Below, piece after piece: positions 1-5,530 of a stretch of DNA of 9,373 nt (positions within the stretch are counted from its first letter, which is position 1; each line of letters begins with the position of its first letter). The stretch lies in NCBI GenBank assembly GCA_010025475.1, contig RGTE01000040.1, positions 1 through 9,373 of the forward strand, read 5' to 3'. The DNA is from Verrucomicrobiota bacterium. Lineage in GTDB: Bacteria > Verrucomicrobiota > Verrucomicrobiia > Methylacidiphilales > Verrucolacustridaceae. The notes beneath the pieces were generated by a model, which did not search any database, was not told the origin of the DNA, and was given only the letters and a program-made list of their open reading frames with translations. The position numbers and the translations under genes were made by a program.

Positions 1-186
1 GGCGCCAAGCCTACTGACGACGGCATAGTGTGGGGTTATCAAACGGGAGACAATAGTTACACTGGCGGAGCCTATGGCTTCCCTCACTGGGGAATCTGCG
101 ACCTTTACCGTCGGGACAATACGACTAACCTAGCCCGTGATATAGTTGAGCAGTTCCTTGACCTATGGGCAGAGTCTCGCCCATAG
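1..186 (+). CDS. 3' end of an unrecognised protein (5' end outside window)
   Basis: Reading frame 1 is open from the first base to a TAG at 184-186 and encodes 61 residues with no start inside the window, so the gene is cut by the window edge. The visible part is rich in Gly, Tyr, Trp and Asp (for example WGYQTGDNSYTGGAYGFPHW, residues 11-30) and ends with a likely amphipathic helix around ARDIVEQFLDLW. The aromatic/glycine-rich part followed by a helix suggests a compact globular C-terminus. I do not recognise the family with confidence and assign no function. The long gene-free stretch that follows suggests this is the last gene of its unit. Confidence 0.6.
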   Translation, partial: GAKPTDDGIVWGYQTGDNSYTGGAYGFPHWGICDLYRRDNTTNLARDIVEQFLDLWAESRP

Positions 187-202
187 ACTGCCCCTATGCT
201 CC

Positions 203-228
203 TATGCGCTTATGCGCATAGACGCATA
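203..228. repeat. Nested palindrome
   Basis: TATGCG at 203-208 is the inverse of CGCATA at 223-228, and between them lies the perfect 10-bp palindrome TATGCGCATA at 211-220. Two alternative hairpins or a symmetric protein-binding site are possible. It lies 17 bases after the stop of the preceding gene but has no T-run behind it, so a simple terminator is unlikely. Confidence 0.45.
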
Positions 229-304
229 AAGTTATGCCTGGTTGTATACATTCACACAATCGGGCAGACCGATGGGGGAGACTTGTGGTTGCGTTTAGGG
301 TTAA

Positions 305-340
305 GTTTTCCCACAGGTTTTTCCACAGGTTTTTCCACAG
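305..340 (+). repeat. Three tandem 12-bp DnaA-box-like repeats (iterons)
   Basis: Three head-to-tail copies: GTTTTCCCACAG (305-316), GTTTTTCCACAG (317-328) and GTTTTTCCACAG (329-340). The last two are identical and the first differs by one base. Each of the last two contains TTTTCCACA, the form of the DnaA box described for the Synechococcus chromosome origin region. Tandem spacing near one helical turn and a location in a gene-free stretch suit a DnaA-binding site or replication origin. That use is inference; the repeat itself is seen directly. Confidence 0.55.
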
Positions 341-525
341 GCCATTCCCCGCTCCCGTGCTATTGTTCCCCCGTCCTCTCGCATGTTTTCCCATGGTTCC
401 CCTGTTCAGAATCGAGACCTACCGTGGCACCGCTACTGGCTGGCAGACTGTAGGGATTCGCCCGGCCAAGACTGCCGGCGATTTTCTGATCCTATTGGCC
501 AAGGTCCGACCGGACTATTCCCACC

Positions 526-579
526 GACTGAAGCCAGTCGTCTGACTGGCACAATCCGGCCAGTCCTAGTGGCTGGCCG
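526..579 (+). promoter_or_regulatory. Chain of four mutually exclusive hairpins, attenuator-like
   Basis: Four perfect stems share arms. Stem 1: GACTG 526-530 with CAGTC 535-539. Stem 2: GCCAGTC 533-539 with GACTGGC 544-550. Stem 3: the same GACTGGC with GCCAGTC 559-565. Stem 4: CGGCCAG 557-563 with CTGGCCG 573-579. Stems 1+3 and 2+4 are compatible pairs that exclude each other, as in transcription attenuators. The last stem lies 36 bases before the start at 616 and directly before the promoter-like block. There is no clean T-run, so a classic intrinsic terminator is not shown. Confidence 0.4.
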
Positions 580-590
580 TCCTATTATTC
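577..590 (+). promoter_or_regulatory. Promoter-like block CCGTCCTATTATTC, copy 1
   Basis: This 14-base block follows a hairpin directly and ends 26 bases before the ATG at 616. An identical block occurs at 935-948, also right after a hairpin and also exactly 26 bases before an ATG. TATTAT resembles a sigma-70 type -10 hexamer. No convincing -35 hexamer is seen, so a phage-specific promoter or extended -10 type is possible. Confidence 0.45.
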
Positions 591-615
591 TTGGGTATTC
601 AAGGGAGCTTCCCAA

Positions 616-903
616 ATGAAAACTATCACCCTGAAGACTTGCGACGCCGCCCCCCACTGGGTTAACGATGGTCCGACGTTTTTTGCCGATTCATCCGCCA
701 CTGAAAGATCGGCACTCTGCAGCATCAATGGCGGCAAAGTTTGGCGCGTAGTCTATCGTGGTGGTTCATTCGTGAACACCACCTACTACAGAAATTTGGC
801 GCTTAGGGGGGGGCAGCATCATCAAACTACCCAAACTGAATACGACACTATTTCGGGAGCCCCCCGTACCCGAGTTGATAGCGACCGCTTTAGCCATATT
901 TGA
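616..903 (+). CDS. Small phage protein, 95 aa, unknown function
   Basis: ATG at 616 has a good ribosome site, AAGGGAG at 601-607, and is preceded by the conserved promoter-like block at fixed spacing, which supports a real gene. The product is hydrophilic and has no membrane segment or signal peptide. The middle reads GGKVWRVVYRGGSFVN (about residues 39-54), which resembles the RVLRGGSW start of the FGE tail, but the spacing to the following RNLALR is shorter than in the tail cassettes at 6206-9349 and there is no GFRLV ending. I therefore do not count it as a cassette. It is followed by a strong hairpin (914-932). Confidence 0.55.
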   Translation: MKTITLKTCDAAPHWVNDGPTFFADSSATERSALCSINGGKVWRVVYRGGSFVNTTYYRNLALRGGQHHQTTQTEYDTISGAPRTRVDSDRFSHI

Positions 904-913
904 AGCAACAACG

Positions 914-932
914 GCCCCGGGATTCCCGGGGC
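914..932 (+). terminator. Strong GC hairpin after the 616-903 gene
   Basis: GCCCCGGG at 914-921 pairs perfectly with CCCGGGGC at 925-932, leaving a loop of three bases. It starts 10 bases after the stop. The following bases are TTCCGTCC, not a T-run, so it may be a weak terminator or a transcript-end stabiliser. The promoter-like block starts three bases later, making a terminator-plus-promoter module. Confidence 0.5.
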
Positions 933-934
933 TT

Positions 935-948
935 CCGTCCTATTATTC
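935..948 (+). promoter_or_regulatory. Promoter-like block CCGTCCTATTATTC, copy 2
   Basis: Identical over 14 bases to the block at 577-590. It follows a hairpin in the same way and ends exactly 26 bases before the ATG at 974. The equal spacing suggests a -10 element with a short leader just long enough for a ribosome site. Confidence 0.45.
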
Positions 949-973
949 ACAAGTCCCCGAAAGGTTCCCCGCC

Positions 974-1147
974 ATGCAATCCATCACACTTGAGCAGATC
1001 GATGCAACGTATGAAACAATGGTACAAGTGCTAGCCTCCCTCCGGCGGATTGATCCTAATGGTGAATGGTACGCCGAAGACTTCCCTTTCGACGACCCGG
1101 AAGCTTGCCAATACGCCATAGAAACGCTAGAAAGTCTTAGAGCATAG
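974..1147 (+). CDS. Small acidic protein, 57-58 aa, unknown function
   Basis: The frame is open from 875, but the ATG at 974 is chosen because it lies 26 bases after the promoter-like block and has GAAAGG at 959-964 as ribosome site; the upstream part runs through the hairpin. The product begins MQSITLEQIDATYETM and is rich in Glu and Asp, probably helical at both ends (LEQIDATYETMVQVLASL and ACQYAIETLESLRA). It has no Cys pair, membrane segment or recognisable motif. Small acidic proteins of this size are common in early regions of phages, but nothing fixes its role. A hairpin follows the stop by two bases. Confidence 0.55.
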   Translation: MQSITLEQIDATYETMVQVLASLRRIDPNGEWYAEDFPFDDPEACQYAIETLESLRA

Positions 1148-1149
1148 AG

Positions 1150-1178
1150 CAGTAACGGCCGCCTGGTGCGGCCTACTG
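1150..1178 (+). terminator. Hairpin after the 974-1147 gene
   Basis: CAGTA 1150-1154 pairs with TACTG 1174-1178, and GGCCGC 1157-1162 with GCGGCC 1168-1173, around the loop CTGGT with a two-base bulge. It starts two bases after the stop. No T-run follows directly, so this is a possible terminator only. Confidence 0.4.
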
Positions 1179-1188
1179 TACGGGCTAC

Positions 1189-1261
1189 CCCCTTTTAAAA
1201 GCGACGCCATTTTTCATCCGAAATTGCCCCTTTTAAAAGCGGGACCATTTTTCATCCGAAA
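1189..1261 (+). repeat. Twin 35-nt direct repeat with central TTTTAAAA
   Basis: Copies at 1189-1223 and 1227-1261, period 38. Each starts CCCCTTTTAAAAGCG and ends CCATTTTTCATCCGAAA; only three of 35 bases differ, all in the middle. Each copy contains the palindrome TTTTAAAA. The pair lies upstream of the methyltransferase gene and could bind a regulator or carry its promoters. Function is not shown. Confidence 0.6.
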
Positions 1262-1267
1262 ATCGGA

Positions 1268-1283
1268 CTAGCAGTTCTGCTAG
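1268..1283 (+). repeat. Short perfect inverted repeat upstream of the methyltransferase
   Basis: CTAGCAG at 1268-1274 is the exact inverse of CTGCTAG at 1277-1283. It lies 30 bases before the chosen start and directly before the alternative ATG at 1289. It could be an operator or a weak hairpin in the leader (GGCTTT follows). Confidence 0.35.
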
Positions 1284-1312
1284 GCTTTATGAGCCCTTTG
1301 AAGGATCAGGCA

Positions 1313-1873
1313 ATGGCGAACCGGCAGTTGCGAGTGTTGGTGGCTTGTGAGTATAGCGGGAGGGTAAGGGATGCTTTTCGTGCTAGGGGGCATGAGGCTA
1401 TGAGTTGTGATCTATTGCCGACTGAGAAAGAAGGACCACATTATGAGGGAAGGGTAGAGGATGTAATTGATGATGGTTGGGACTTGATGATTGCGCATCC
1501 ACCATGCACGCATTTGGCAGTTAGTGGTAGTCGATGGTTTAAGGAGAAGAGGAAGGAGCAAGAGGAGGCATTGGATTTTGTGAGGATGTTGATGGAGGCA
1601 AGGATTGAGAAGATTGCGATTGAGAATCCGATTAGTGTGATTTCAACAAAGATTAGGAAACCAGACCAGATTGTGCAGCCTTGGTGGTTTGGGCATGGAG
1701 AGACAAAGGCCACTTGCTTATGGCTGAAGGGACTGGAGAAATTAGTAGCAACGAATGTAGTGGATGGAAGGGAAGCGAGGGTACATAGGATGAGCCCTGG
1801 TCCTAACCGTTGGAAGGAGAGGAGCCGCACCTATGAAGGTATTGCTAGGGCAATGGCTGAGCAGTGGGGATGA
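1313..1873 (+). CDS. Phage-type DNA cytosine methyltransferase-like protein
   Basis: 186 aa from ATG 1313, which has AAGGA at 1301-1305 as ribosome site; the in-frame ATG at 1289 has none and directly follows a hairpin. The N-terminus VLVACEYSGRVRDAF (residues 8-22) fits the AdoMet-binding motif I of C5-cytosine methyltransferase-like proteins. PPC at 63-65 fits the catalytic motif IV with Cys65 as nucleophile, ENP at 104-106 the motif VI position. QPWWFGHGETKATCLWLKGL (122-141) and TYEGIARAMAEQW near the end are typical of the short Dcm-like proteins of phages and bacteria. It is much shorter than classical C5 enzymes, without an evident separate target-recognition domain. Likely role: methylating phage DNA, perhaps against host restriction. 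The gene is purine-rich and uses many AGG codons, unlike its neighbours, which hints at separate acquisition. Confidence 0.75.
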   Translation: MANRQLRVLVACEYSGRVRDAFRARGHEAMSCDLLPTEKEGPHYEGRVEDVIDDGWDLMIAHPPCTHLAVSGSRWFKEKRKEQEEALDFVRMLMEARIEKIAIENPISVISTKIRKPDQIVQPWWFGHGETKATCLWLKGLEKLVATNVVDGREARVHRMSPGPNRWKERSRTYEGIARAMAEQWG

Positions 1874-1882
1874 TTTAGGGAA

Positions 1883-1936
1883 GGAAGGAGGCCATTGACG
1901 GTAGCCCTAAAGGGCGAACGGACGGGCCTCCTTTTT
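1883..1936 (+). terminator. Intrinsic terminator after the methyltransferase gene
   Basis: AAGGAGGCC shortly after the stop pairs with GGCCTCCTT before a T5 run near 1931-1935. The loop holds a smaller hairpin, GCCC-TAAA-GGGC. Long GC stem followed by a T-run is the standard form of a rho-independent terminator. Confidence 0.75.
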
Positions 1937-1960
1937 GACTATTGGTTCCTTTTTTCCAGC

Positions 1961-2006
1961 ATTGATATTCCCTTATTTTCACCATTGATATTCCCTTATT
2001 TTCGCC
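1961..2006 (+). repeat. 23-bp tandem direct repeat, two copies plus a partial third
   Basis: ATTGATATTCCCTTATTTTC plus ACC (1961-1983) is followed at once by the same unit ending GCC (1984-2006), one mismatch in 23. A third start, ATTG then T-rich sequence, begins at 2007. The junction creates TTCGCCATTG, a word that recurs in leaders further downstream (2947, 4711, 4751). Confidence 0.6.
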
Positions 2007-2160
2007 ATTGTTTTTTCCTAATCCTGCTCTTGCCCATAGTTTTTGTATCTTTTGATACTTCCCCTTGTCGGGACCATAGTATCCCCTTGGTCTAGGCTTT
2101 TTCATTCCTAGAACTCCTTGCTCAGGGAAGCCTATTAAAGGATTGTTAGAAGGATTCCTG

Positions 2161-2465
2161 GTAAACGAAGTTTACTTGGAAGCCGACTAGCGGGAGCCCG
2201 ACTGGAAGCCCTTAGGGGGCCTGGCTCTTTGCTCCCGCTTTGTTAATTATTGAGAGGAGCTAGAAGGGCAAAGAGCCCTACAACTGATTCGCTTGGAAGC
2301 TCTGGCCGGAAGGGCTCTTTAGCGAAGGCTTCTTTAGCGAAAGTGTAGGTCGGGAGAGGGAACTTAGAGGCGCTACTGGCTGGAAAGCCTTGGAAGGCTT
2401 CGTCCGAAGCGCCTCACGGAGGTTCCAAATCGTGATTTGGAAGCGAACCATGTCGGTTCCCTCTC
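2161..2465 (+). ncRNA. Candidate large structured non-coding RNA
   Basis: Perfect inverted repeats are stacked here: GTAAAC-GAA-GTTTAC (2161-2175); AGCGGGAGC 2189-2197 with GCTCCCGCT 2231-2239; AAAGAGCCC 2270-2278 with GGGCTCTTT 2312-2320; and a closed three-way junction. The junction has an outer stem GAGAGGGAAC 2354-2363 with GTTCCCTCTC 2456-2465, an arm GAGGCGCT 2367-2374 with AGCGCCTC 2408-2415 holding AAGCCTT-GG-AAGGCTT (2385-2400), and an arm TTCCAAATC-GT-GATTTGGAA (2423-2442). The word TGGAAG recurs in loops and junctions. Large ornate RNA classes such as GOLLD and ROOL are known from phages, but I cannot say it belongs to one. The strand is assumed from the neighbouring genes; inverted repeats do not fix it. 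Confidence 0.45.
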
Positions 2466-2691
2466 TTAAGCATACATTGTTTGTCAATAGAAAGCAAGAA
2501 GATTAAGGCTAGATTAAACCATTGCAGCGCAAGGGAAGTGGAGGAAGGAGAAAAAAAGAGGCTGGAAAACAGGCTATTCTTTTCAAGAAACTCTAAGGAA
2601 ACTCAGGGAGTTCTAAGGAAAGAAGAGAGTTGACGATGGCGAGGGGGAGGGAGTAGCTTGAGAGGGCCCTTGTCTTGCCCATTGCTTGACC

Positions 2692-2925
2692 ATGTTCAGC
2701 TTTAATGATCCTGACACTGCCGATCAATTAAAAGGCATTGCTTTCTGTGCGACAGTCGCCGTTGGAGTTCTAATTGCGGTGTTCTTCACGGGCGCCGCCG
2801 TTAATGCTTTCAATAACCGGCAAATCACTAATCGTGCAGAAAAGGCAGTAGCTTGCATTAAGGAGCTTGGTCCAGAAAACGCACAACTCTGCCAAGAGAT
2901 TTATCAAGTTAAGATCCAGCCCTAG
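2692..2925 (+). CDS. Small single-span membrane protein, 77 aa
   Basis: ATG 2692 is chosen over the TTG two codons before it. No clear ribosome site is seen, as for several genes of this stretch. The first 15 residues are polar, then GIAFCATVAVGVLIAVFFTG (about 16-35) forms one strong membrane segment. The rest, rich in Asn, Arg, Lys and Glu, is soluble and ends in a likely helix with two Cys (VACIKELG and QLCQEIYQ). Topology and family are unknown. Small one-span proteins like this occur in phage early regions and may act at the host membrane, but no role can be assigned. Confidence 0.5.
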   Translation: MFSFNDPDTADQLKGIAFCATVAVGVLIAVFFTGAAVNAFNNRQITNRAEKAVACIKELGPENAQLCQEIYQVKIQP

Positions 2926-2986
2926 TCAATTTCGCTACTATTTTCCTCGCCATTGTTCTCTTACCATTGGAGAAAGCTCATTGCCA

Positions 2987-3178
2987 ATGTTCCCTCTAGC
3001 CAATCTTGTTGAGCCATGGTACATTGGCACTATCAAAGTGTGGCCTTGCTATAGCCGCCCTGGCTACCAGTGGTTTATTGCCTATGAAGGCAATCCCTAC
3101 TATTTCCGCAGCAAAGCGGAAGCCATGCTTTTCGCTAAAGACAAGCTCGATGCCCCTGCCGATGGTATTTGTGACTAA
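2987..3178 (+). CDS. Small soluble protein, 63 aa, unknown function
   Basis: Starts MFPLANLVEPWYIGTIKVW. The frame is open further upstream, but ATG 2987 avoids overlap with the preceding gene by over 50 bases. GGAG at 2969-2972 is rather far for a ribosome site. The product is rich in Trp, Tyr and Pro, with a pattern YQWFIAYEGNPYYFRSKAEAMLFAKDKLD that reads as a beta-hairpin followed by a helix, the look of a small phage protein that reports or binds a metabolite or protein. No known motif. A terminator hairpin follows at 3222-3237, before nrdA. Confidence 0.5.
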   Translation: MFPLANLVEPWYIGTIKVWPCYSRPGYQWFIAYEGNPYYFRSKAEAMLFAKDKLDAPADGICD

Positions 3179-3221
3179 AGGCTGAATGGTGCTAGGCTTG
3201 GGACGTTCCACCTTCCTTCAT

Positions 3222-3240
3222 GGGGCCGCCAGGCCCCTTT
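3222..3240 (+). terminator. Hairpin terminator upstream of nrdA
   Basis: GGGGCC 3222-3227 pairs with GGCCCC 3232-3237 around the loop GCCA and is followed by TTTCC. It ends only about eight bases before the nrdA ATG, so either transcription of nrdA depends on readthrough or the hairpin controls the nrdA leader. Confidence 0.6.
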
Positions 3241-3247
3241 CCTGTCT

Positions 3248-4663
3248 ATGGCTCTCAAAGACAATGCCAAGTGTCTCCCCATTGCTCGCACTGGTCGCGT
3301 GCAAGACTGGATTGATGATCCTGATGGTCGCCTGCCTGTTAGTTGCACTGTTTTTGTGGTGCAAGATTCAATGGAAGGAGAAGATGGAATTGAAGATAGT
3401 TGGGCTTTTGTAAGTCATGCCTTACGGAATGGTGCTGGAGTGGCCATTCATTTGAGCAAACTGCGGCCTAAAGGAACAGACAATGGCAAAGGGCTAGTGT
3501 CTAGTGGGCCAGTAAGTTTTGGTATGATTTATAGCAAGCTTAATGAAGTGCTGAGGCGGGGAGGAAAGTTCAAGAATGGGGCAGTGGTGCTTCATCTTGA
3601 TTATGACCATCCTGATGCCATGGAGTTTATTAGTGCTCCGAGGAAAGACTTTCAATGGGCAAAGCGGTGTGTGAATGTTGATGATAATTTCCTTGAGAAG
3701 TCATCGCCTGAGTTTATTGCAGCCCTGACCAAGGCAATCACGCAAGGTGATGTTTGGCTGATGAAGATGCGTTTTGATAATGAAGGGGCTCGTATTTATG
3801 GAAATGTTTGCCTGGAAGTTCTACTTCCCCATCGTGGCACTTGCTTGCTTCAGCATGTGAATCTTGGTGCGCTAAAGCCTGAAGAGTTTCATGAAGCTTT
3901 TGTCAATGGCATGAAAGAACTGTGCGAACTGCATGGTAAAACTGGCGTGGAAAAAGGCGGCCATTATCTGCCTCCTGTCATTGATCGTCAAGTGGGGCTT
4001 GGTATTCTTGGTTTGGCTAATTGCCTGGCCATCAATGGTATCACTTACGCCGAACTGGCTGATGCTCTTGATGCTTGGTTTCATAGTGATGCTGCATGGG
4101 AAGACGTGAGTGGCACAAAGGCTAGCCTGTTTGTTGAGGAGTTTTGCTATGCCCTTGACAACGCAGCACAAGTGGCTGATGCTCATAACATGGCCCGTGC
4201 TTTTGCCATTGCTCCCACTGCTTCCTGCGCCTATCGCTATTTAGACGCTCAAGGTTTCACCACTGCCCCTGAACTTGCTCCGCCCATTGCTCGTCTTATT
4301 GATAGGGATAGTAGCACTTTTGGCGTGGAATCGTTTGACCACGGTAGTGTGGAAATTGCGTCAGAAGTTGGGTGGGAAGTTTACAAGAGGGTGGCTAATG
4401 GCATTGTTAGGATGTATGAAGCCACGGGATTGTTCCACGGTTATTCCTATAACTGGTGGAGCGATATGGTTAAGTGTGATGAAGCCTTTCTGAAGGATTG
4501 GCTGGAAAGTCCGCAGACCAGTTTGTACTATGCCCTGCCAGTGATGCCTAATGCTCAAGCCAAAGATGATGCCTTTGTGGCATTAGACGATGATTTCAAG
4601 GAGCTATTTGGCCTTGATGAAGAACAAAAGTTTGAGCAACAATGCACTTCATGCTCTGAATAA
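3248..4663 (+). CDS. nrdA: Class I ribonucleotide reductase alpha subunit, short cyanophage type
   Basis: 471 aa. Reduces ribonucleotides to deoxyribonucleotides together with the beta subunit encoded next. The catalytic residues are in place by analogy to E. coli NrdA: Cys33 in PVSCTVF for Cys225, Asn186-Cys188-Glu190 in NVCLE for Asn437-Cys439-Glu441, Cys199 in TCLLQHVNLGAL for Cys462, the radical-transfer Tyr pair 427-428, and the C-terminal CTSC (466-469) for the thiol-exchange Cys pair. IAPTASCAYR is the phosphate-binding loop region. The usual roughly 200-residue N-terminal part, including any ATP cone for allosteric control, is absent; the start lies just before the first catalytic Cys. 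This short form resembles the RNR of small cyanophages, once taken for class II. The Tyr pair and adjacent beta gene support class I. No clear ribosome site precedes ATG 3248. Confidence 0.9.
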   Translation: MALKDNAKCLPIARTGRVQDWIDDPDGRLPVSCTVFVVQDSMEGEDGIEDSWAFVSHALRNGAGVAIHLSKLRPKGTDNGKGLVSSGPVSFGMIYSKLNEVLRRGGKFKNGAVVLHLDYDHPDAMEFISAPRKDFQWAKRCVNVDDNFLEKSSPEFIAALTKAITQGDVWLMKMRFDNEGARIYGNVCLEVLLPHRGTCLLQHVNLGALKPEEFHEAFVNGMKELCELHGKTGVEKGGHYLPPVIDRQVGLGILGLANCLAINGITYAELADALDAWFHSDAAWEDVSGTKASLFVEEFCYALDNAAQVADAHNMARAFAIAPTASCAYRYLDAQGFTTAPELAPPIARLIDRDSSTFGVESFDHGSVEIASEVGWEVYKRVANGIVRMYEATGLFHGYSYNWWSDMVKCDEAFLKDWLESPQTSLYYALPVMPNAQAKDDAFVALDDDFKELFGLDEEQKFEQQCTSCSE

Positions 4664-4687
4664 TTAGCCCCTGCCTTTGACTTACGA

Positions 4688-4708
4688 GGGGGCTTGCGCC
4701 CCCTTTTT
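4688..4708 (+). terminator. Intrinsic terminator between nrdA and nrdB
   Basis: GGGGGC 4688-4693 pairs perfectly with GCCCCC 4698-4703 around the loop TTGC and is followed by T5 (4704-4708). The TTGC loop is shared with the terminator at 7352-7375. Its place inside the two-subunit unit implies partial readthrough, antitermination or a separate nrdB promoter. Confidence 0.85.
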
Positions 4709-4784
4709 CTTTCGCCATTGTTCCTTTGCTTTATTTCCAATGATTGCCTCTTCGCCATTGTCCTCTTCTTCCCCTTATGCCAAT

Positions 4785-5486
4785 ATGATTTCCAAGAAGC
4801 GGCCATGGAGTGCCGTGGAAATTGAGGCTGGTGCCATTAAAGATGGCGCTAGGGATGCGTTGCAGCGTTGTTTGGCCTTGCGGTGCTTGGAACTGCCAGT
4901 GGCAGAATTGTTGGAGCAAGGCATGGCAAAAGAACTACCTTCCACGCCTGGCATTATTGAAGCACTACTGAGCAATCAAAAAGATGAAGAGCGGCATGAT
5001 GAAGCCTTGAACTATGCGGCGCAAGCACATGGCACTAATGAAAGGGCCGAGAAGGAAGTGCAAAACATTTTGAAGGCTTGGATGGACCACCCTGCCCATC
5101 CCATTTTGAAGGCTGCAATTCTGGAACGTAGCATCTTCTTTGTTGTACTGCCTTTCTTCCGTTTTAATGGTGACATGGGGCTGCGTACGATTTCGCAGGA
5201 CATTAGCAGGGACGAACAAGTGCATGTGGGAGTGAATAGCTTGCTGGCGAGGGAGCTTGGAGAAAATGCAAGCCAAAGCCTGAATCGCCTGCGGCGGGCC
5301 ACTGCATTGTGGGCGTTTGATGATTTGAGCAATAGTGATGATAAGTGGCTTGACAAGGACTTCTGGCTGCGGCAAAGCGATCAACTCTTTGAGAGGGGCA
5401 AGGCCGAAGAACTGGTGGAAAGCCGCCGGGGACGGGCCGTAGCCTTCTTTGAAGGCCCTGCCACTTCCCTGCCAATGTACTCCTGA
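4785..5486 (+). CDS. nrdB: Class I ribonucleotide reductase beta subunit, no Tyr at the radical position
   Basis: 233 aa from ATG 4785. ATG 4740 is in frame, but its extra Ser/Pro-rich 15 residues would run across a repeated leader word (TTCGCCATTG at 4751), so 4785 is preferred; neither start has a ribosome site. Beta subunits hold the metal-radical cofactor that starts catalysis in alpha. All six likely dimetal ligands can be placed in the ferritin-like helices: Glu36, Glu68 and His71 (EERH), Glu114, Glu144 and His147 (EQVH). The residue four after the first His, Tyr122 in E. coli, is Leu75 here. The usual tyrosyl radical therefore seems absent, which suggests a metal-based or otherwise unusual radical. 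The protein is short for NrdB (usually 320-380 aa). A C-terminal Tyr (MYS) could serve radical transfer. Confidence 0.8.
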   Translation: MISKKRPWSAVEIEAGAIKDGARDALQRCLALRCLELPVAELLEQGMAKELPSTPGIIEALLSNQKDEERHDEALNYAAQAHGTNERAEKEVQNILKAWMDHPAHPILKAAILERSIFFVVLPFFRFNGDMGLRTISQDISRDEQVHVGVNSLLARELGENASQSLNRLRRATALWAFDDLSNSDDKWLDKDFWLRQSDQLFERGKAEELVESRRGRAVAFFEGPATSLPMYS

Positions 5487-5530
5487 GAGCTTTCATGGTG
5501 TATTGTTAAGAGGGATAGGACAATGGGGAT

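Larger units (their letters stand above)
187..615. other. Gene-free stretch with repeats, palindromes and possible origin or control elements
   Basis: About 430 bases without a convincing gene. Two overlapping open frames (196-453 and 234-545) lack ribosome sites and their repeated Phe-Ser-Thr-Gly or Phe-His-Arg-Phe words only reflect the DNA repeat beneath them. The stretch holds, in order, a nested palindrome at 203-228 (TATGCG, the palindrome TATGCGCATA, then CGCATA), three tandem 12-bp DnaA-box-like repeats at 305-340, a hairpin cluster at 526-579, and a promoter-like block at 577-590. The mixture fits a control or replication region. Confidence 0.55.
1874..2691. other. About 800-base gene-free stretch
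   Basis: No convincing gene on either strand. Apart from the terminator it holds a T-rich part with 23-bp tandem repeats (1961-2006), a part dense in long inverted repeats (2161-2465), and a purine-rich part (about 2520-2660) with a repeated TCTAAGGAAA. Minus-strand frames at 1875-2105 and 2278-2487 exist, but the first lies across the terminator and repeats, and the second is the mirror of the hairpins and starts at TTG. The folding suggests a structured RNA rather than a protein gene. Confidence 0.5.

Noticed and set aside
196..545. Two overlapping plus-strand frames in the gene-free stretch
   Set aside because: No ribosome site, they cross the DnaA-box repeats and hairpins, and their repeated residues only mirror the DNA repeat.
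616..903. A further FGE-tail cassette (RVVYRGGSFVN)
   Set aside because: The first element fits, but the spacing to the next element is short and the GFRLV end and CAATGA junction are missing. It may be chance likeness.
1189..1261. Start of a CRISPR array
   Set aside because: Only two copies, separated by three bases instead of a spacer of about 30; no array.
1875..2105. A minus-strand protein of 76 aa
   Set aside because: Crosses the terminator and the 23-bp repeats; composition follows the low-complexity T-rich plus strand.
2278..2487. A minus-strand protein of 69 aa
   Set aside because: Starts at TTG without ribosome site, lies entirely on inverted repeats, and runs against all neighbouring protein genes.
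3248..4663. Class II (cobalamin-dependent) ribonucleotide reductase
   Set aside because: The Tyr pair near the C-terminus and the adjacent ferritin-like beta gene point to class I.
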